The notes beneath the pieces were generated by a model. That model was not told the DNA's origin and did no database searches. It was given only the letters and a program-made list of their open reading frames with translations. The position numbers and the translations under genes are program-made. From Limnoperna fortunei (Eukaryota > Mollusca > Bivalvia > Mytilida > Modiolidae): 64,000 bases of DNA. Below are positions 60,664-64,000 of the stretch, piece after piece (position 1 is the first letter of the stretch; the number at the start of each line of letters is the position of its first letter). The DNA lies in contig OX104113.1 in NCBI GenBank assembly GCA_944474755.1, positions 63,322,074-63,386,073 of the forward strand. The letters run 5' to 3'.

Positions 60664-60996
60664 TTAATCGTACATCTCGATGTCTGAAAGTTCATCAGCT
60701 ACGATGTCAACTACTTCTCCAAACAGTTCCTGTCTGAGTTCAGCTATAGCCTCCGCTTTCTTATGGGCATAGTCGTAGTACATGTTTCGCATGCCGTCCA
60801 CGACAGCTATACGTAGACGAAGTGAATATCTGAACGACTTGTGATTGTCCTGCTTAGCTTTGTTATATCTCTGCTGAAGAGCATCTAAGGAATAGTTTAG
60901 CTGTACAATCTGTTCACAAGCTCTTTTAAAGCGTTTCTCGCTGTCTACCAGTGTAGACCTCTTATTGCTGCATCTTTGTTGTACTTTGGCTTTCAT
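60664..60996 (-). CDS. Copy 50: 110-aa stem-loop-gene protein, consensus
   Basis: Consensus protein with silent N11 AAT and Q41 CAG, markers of copies 50-52. Stem-loop at 60618-60633. Confidence 0.83.
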   Translation of the reverse strand: MKAKVQQRCSNKRSTLVDSEKRFKRACEQIVQLNYSLDALQQRYNKAKQDNHKSFRYSLRLRIAVVDGMRNMYYDYAHKKAEAIAELRQELFGEVVDIVADELSDIEMYD

Positions 60997-61844
60997 TGTG
61001 TTGATTTCGATGTGTTAGCACTATTGGAGTTGAAACAAGTTCTGAACATCAACGATGACCAGGCTGATTATATACATCCACCTCTCATTTTGACACACCT
61101 GAAATTGAGAAAGGATTGTCATAGGAGAGTAATTGAGTTTAAAACACGAGTCCATTGTCAAAACTGTCTAGTGTCGTCAGCTTGTGTTTGTTGTCAAACC
61201 CCTTTGTTAATTAATCAACGGGTATTTGTCAAACAATTAACAATATGATTTAATTATTGTTTCAAGATAGATGTTTTAAGATATACCGAAAATGCTAGAT
61301 AAAAAAGAAGAAATGCATTTTATATAAAGCGCAAATTATTAGTGGAATGACGTCATTTTAATAGAAAATGACAATTGGGTGGATTTGAAACCAAAAACGC
61401 ATGAGAAAACAATTTTGTTCAAATGTTGACCAAATACTCTGATTTACGTAATTATACAATGACCGACCTAAATTTTAATTTTCCTGTACTTTATTCGCAT
61501 GTTGTACTTTAAGGACGTCGAATTTTAAGGACCTTTTGACAACAAGAAAATTATGCAATATGTGCGAATTTATATAATTAATATTTACGATACTGTTGAT
61601 AATCTATAATTTAAAAATGAAACCAAAAAGCGAAATTGTGGAATTCCATTTAAAATTTGTTGAAGATTCGATTTTTCTTACATATTCTATTCTTGTAATT
61701 TATTTTTTCCGTGGAACACTAAATATATAACAGGAGTACAGTGGCACTCGTTGGAGAATTTTTAACAACAATATAGATTCTTTTTGGAAAATGTGTGTGG
61801 CTCTGAAAAGAACCGTTTTTAGAAGCGTTCTTCATCATCAAACT

Positions 61845-62177
61845 TTAATCGTACATCTCGATGTCTGAAAGTTCATCAGCTACGATGTCAACTACTTCTC
61901 CAAACAGTTCCTGTCTGAGTTCAGCTATAGCCTCCGCTTTCTTATGGGCATAGTCGTAGTACATGTTTCGCATGCCGTCCACGACAGCTATACGTAGACG
62001 AAGTGAATATCTGAACGACTTGTGATTGTCCTGCTTAGCTTTGTTATATCTCTGCTGAAGAGCATCTAAGGAATAGTTTAGCTGTACAATCTGTTCACAA
62101 GCTCTTTTAAAGCGTTTCTCGCTGTCTACCAGTGTAGACCTCTTATTGCTGCATCTTTGTTGTACTTTGGCTTTCAT
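61845..62177 (-). CDS. Copy 51: 110-aa stem-loop-gene protein, consensus
   Basis: Consensus protein. Stem-loop at 61799-61814. The downstream element region carries one change (plus strand TTTTTGGAAAATG). Confidence 0.83.
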   Translation of the reverse strand: MKAKVQQRCSNKRSTLVDSEKRFKRACEQIVQLNYSLDALQQRYNKAKQDNHKSFRYSLRLRIAVVDGMRNMYYDYAHKKAEAIAELRQELFGEVVDIVADELSDIEMYD

Positions 62178-63026
62178 TGTGTTGATTTCGATGTGTTAGC
62201 ACTATTGGAGTTGAAACAAGTTCTGAACATCAACGATGACCAGGCTGATTATATACATCCACCTCTCATTTTGACACACCTGAAATTGAGAAAGGATTGT
62301 CATAGGAGAGTAATTGAGTTTAAAACACGAGTCCATTGTCAAAACTGTCTCGTGTCGTCAGCTTGTGTTTGTTGTCAAACCCCTTTGTTAATTAATCAAC
62401 GGGTATTTGTCAAACAATTAACAATATGATTTAATTATTGTTTCAAGATAGATGTTTTAAGATATACCGAAAATGCTAGATAAAAAAGAAGAAATGCATT
62501 TTCTATAAAGCGCAAATTATTAGTGGAATGACGTCATTTTAATAGAAAATGACAATTGGGTGGATTTGAAACCAAAAACGCATGAGAAAACAATTTTGTT
62601 CAAATGTTGACCAAATACTCTGATTTACGTAATTATACAATGACCGACCTAAATTTTAATTTTCCTGTACTTTATTCGCATGTTGTACTTTAAGGACGTC
62701 GAATTTTAAGGACCTTTTGACAACAAGAAAATTATGCAATATGTGCGAATTTATATAATTAAGATTTACGATACTGTTGATAATCTATAATTTAAAAATG
62801 AAACCAAAAAGCGAAATTGTGGAATTCCATTTAAAATTTGTTGAAGATTTGATTTTTCTTACATATTCTATTCTTGTAATTTATTTTTTCCGTGGAACAC
62901 TAAATTATATAACAGGAGTACAGTGGCACTCGTTGGAGAATTTTTAACAACAATATAGATTCTTTTTGAAAAATGTGTGTGGCTCTGAAAAGAACCGTTT
63001 TTAGAAGCGTTCTTCATCATCAAACT

Positions 63027-63359
63027 TTAATCGTACATCTCGATGTCTGAAAGTTCATCAGCTACGATGTCAACTACTTCTCCAAACAGTTCCTGTCTGA
63101 GTTCAGCTATAGCCTCCGCTTTCTTATGGGCATAGTCGTAGTACATGTTTCGCATGCCGTCCACGACAGCTATACGTAGACGAAGTGAATATCTGAACGA
63201 CTTGTGATTGTCCTGCTTAGCTTTGTTATATCTCTGCTGAAGAGCATCTAAGGAATAGTTTAGCTGTACAATCTGTTCACAAGCTCTTTTAAAGCGTTTC
63301 TCGCTGTCTACCAGTGTAGACCTCTTATTGCTGCATCTTTGTTGTACTTTGGCTTTCAT
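63027..63359 (-). CDS. Copy 52: 110-aa stem-loop-gene protein, first gene of the array
   Basis: Consensus protein; the most upstream gene. Stem-loop at 62981-62996. Its promoter is cut at about 63562 by the array edge, leaving the TATA, the initiator and two of the three TTTGACAA-type motifs. Its regulation may therefore differ from that of internal copies. Confidence 0.83.
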   Translation of the reverse strand: MKAKVQQRCSNKRSTLVDSEKRFKRACEQIVQLNYSLDALQQRYNKAKQDNHKSFRYSLRLRIAVVDGMRNMYYDYAHKKAEAIAELRQELFGEVVDIVADELSDIEMYD

Positions 63360-63561
63360 TGTGTTGATTTCGATGTGTTAGCACTATTGGAGTTGAAACA
63401 AGTTCTGAACATCAACGATGACCAGGCTGATTATATACATCCACCTCTCATTTTGACACACCTGAAATTGAGAAAGGATTGTCATAGGAGAGTAATTGAG
63501 TTTAAAACACGAGTCCATTGTCAAAACTGTCTCGTGTCGTCAGCTTGTGTTTGTTGTCAAA

Positions 63562-63595
63562 ATCTGATGATCAACGATGACCTGGCTGATTATAT
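63562..63595 (-). repeat. Displaced core-promoter fragment at the array edge
   Basis: The 34 bases repeat the TATA-initiator region of copy 52 (63403-63436), 159 bp further upstream, with a few mismatches. It keeps the older CCTGGCTG, whereas copies 49-52 have CCAGGCTG, so it was not copied from the present copy 52. Confidence 0.75.
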
Positions 63596-64000
63596 TGTTT
63601 GTTGTTTATGTGAAATTTTCGGGATCTGTTCGTTTCGTGATATGTTCGCTTCGTACCCAAATGTACCATTTCGTACCAAGATTTTGTCAGTTCATACGAT
63701 ATGCTATTTCGACATAAGCCGTTAGTACTATGTGTTATGTGATTATTTTCATATTTTCAATAGCAGTATTGACAAGTTAGGAGGATGTGTTAATTTATGA
63801 GTTTCAATTGAAACAAAAGATGTAAAGGAATATATAAGAATTTAATAATTAAAAAATACAGAAACAGCTCGCAGAACGTACCTCAGACTTACCCCCGACC
63901 TCCCCCATGTACAAAATTTTAAACGAATAAGTAGCCGTTCCAAAACAGACAGACTTATACATGTACCACCATTAAGAAAATCTTGTAACATACATTCACT
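63596..64000. other. Unique flank upstream of the array
   Basis: No gene recognised. It contains a short run of related TTCG(T/C)TTCGTA-type words (63628-63680), a perfect 14-bp palindrome GTTTCAATTGAAAC (63801-63814) and pyrimidine-rich CCCCCGACCTCCCCC near 63891-63905. Nothing ties it to the array. Confidence 0.6.

Larger units (their letters stand above)
1..63562 (-). repeat. Tandem gene array, 52 units of about 1.24 kb
   Basis: Head-to-tail units all face left. Spacing between successive stop codons is mostly 1,235-1,240 bp. Exceptions are 1,222 (copies 1-2, 2-3, 18-19 and 19-20), 1,224 (copies 6-7 and 9-10), 1,432 (copies 3-4 and 20-21), 1,244 (copies 16-17), 993 (copies 42-43) and 1,181-1,182 (copies 49-52). 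Within a unit, going left to right on the plus strand, the order is downstream element, histone-type stem-loop, 110-codon gene read leftward, leader and core promoter, then an AT-rich linker. Homology stops at about 63,562 on the right and continues past base 1 on the left, so the true copy number exceeds 52. Indels are almost confined to linkers. Copies were homogenised by unequal exchange, as the nested duplications listed separately show. Confidence 0.97.

Noticed and set aside
1..63562. Non-coding satellite DNA
   Set aside because: Each unit has a conserved coding frame with a proper start context, a TATA promoter and a histone-type 3' end, so this is a gene array rather than inert satellite.
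1..63562. CRISPR array or bacterial operon
   Set aside because: Repeats are 1.2 kb and coding, without short direct repeats or spacers. GGAG-like strings before plus-strand ATGs in linkers are coincidental, and the 3' ends are metazoan.
1..63562. Transposon or viral concatemer
   Set aside because: No terminal inverted repeats, target-site duplications, transposase, polymerase or reverse-transcriptase motifs in any unit or at the right boundary.
63339..63725. 128-codon plus-strand frame at the right edge
   Set aside because: The same shadow frame running by chance from the last unit into unrelated flank; no ATG start in the array part.

Overview
The window is almost entirely one tandem gene array from a eukaryotic, very probably invertebrate animal, genome. 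From base 1 to about 63,562 a unit of roughly 1.24 kb repeats head to tail 52 times, and the array runs off the left edge. Each unit carries one leftward (minus-strand) gene for a 110-residue protein, followed by an AT-rich linker. The last ~440 bases (63,563-64,000) are unrelated flank, so the right end is the 5' (upstream) edge of the array.

The decisive signal is at the 3' end of the gene. Thirty bases past the stop codon, on the minus strand, every copy has GGTTCTTTTCAGAGCC (two copies have GGTTCTTTTAAGAGCC), followed by ACACACA and then TCAAAAAGA. This is the stem-loop, 3' flank and purine-rich downstream element of animal replication-dependent histone mRNAs, which are cut rather than polyadenylated. 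Upstream of the ATG lie a TATA box and an initiator-like site about 31 bases apart, predicting a ~47-base leader and an mRNA of ~430 nt. The protein is not a core histone that I recognise: it has a basic N-terminal half, two predicted long helices and an acidic tail. My reading is a high-copy, probably S-phase or early-embryo gene using the histone mRNA pathway for an unrecognised protein.

Of 52 copies, 46 are intact (22 encode the identical consensus protein, 24 carry one to three substitutions). Five are frameshifted pseudogenes (copies 6, 9, 28, 33, 36) and one loses its last four residues (copy 25). Synonymous variants are widespread while replacements stay in one to four copies, which suggests purifying selection.

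Layout: copies 1-4 (16-bp-deleted linkers and a linker with a 194-bp internal duplication) recur 21,179 bp away as copies 18-21. Three units around copies 4-7 are duplicated side by side (3,700 bp). Copies 10-12 contain a 1,235-bp duplication. Copies 26 and 30 match at 4,947 bp. A pseudogene-plus-neighbour module occurs three times (copies 28-29, 33-34, 36-37). Copies 41-48 are a highly uniform block with one 244-bp promoter-side deletion (copy 42). Copies 49-52 form a diverged edge subfamily whose linkers lack ~54 bp. All of this is what unequal crossing-over and gene conversion produce. The species cannot be named from the sequence; a marine invertebrate such as a mollusc is only a guess.
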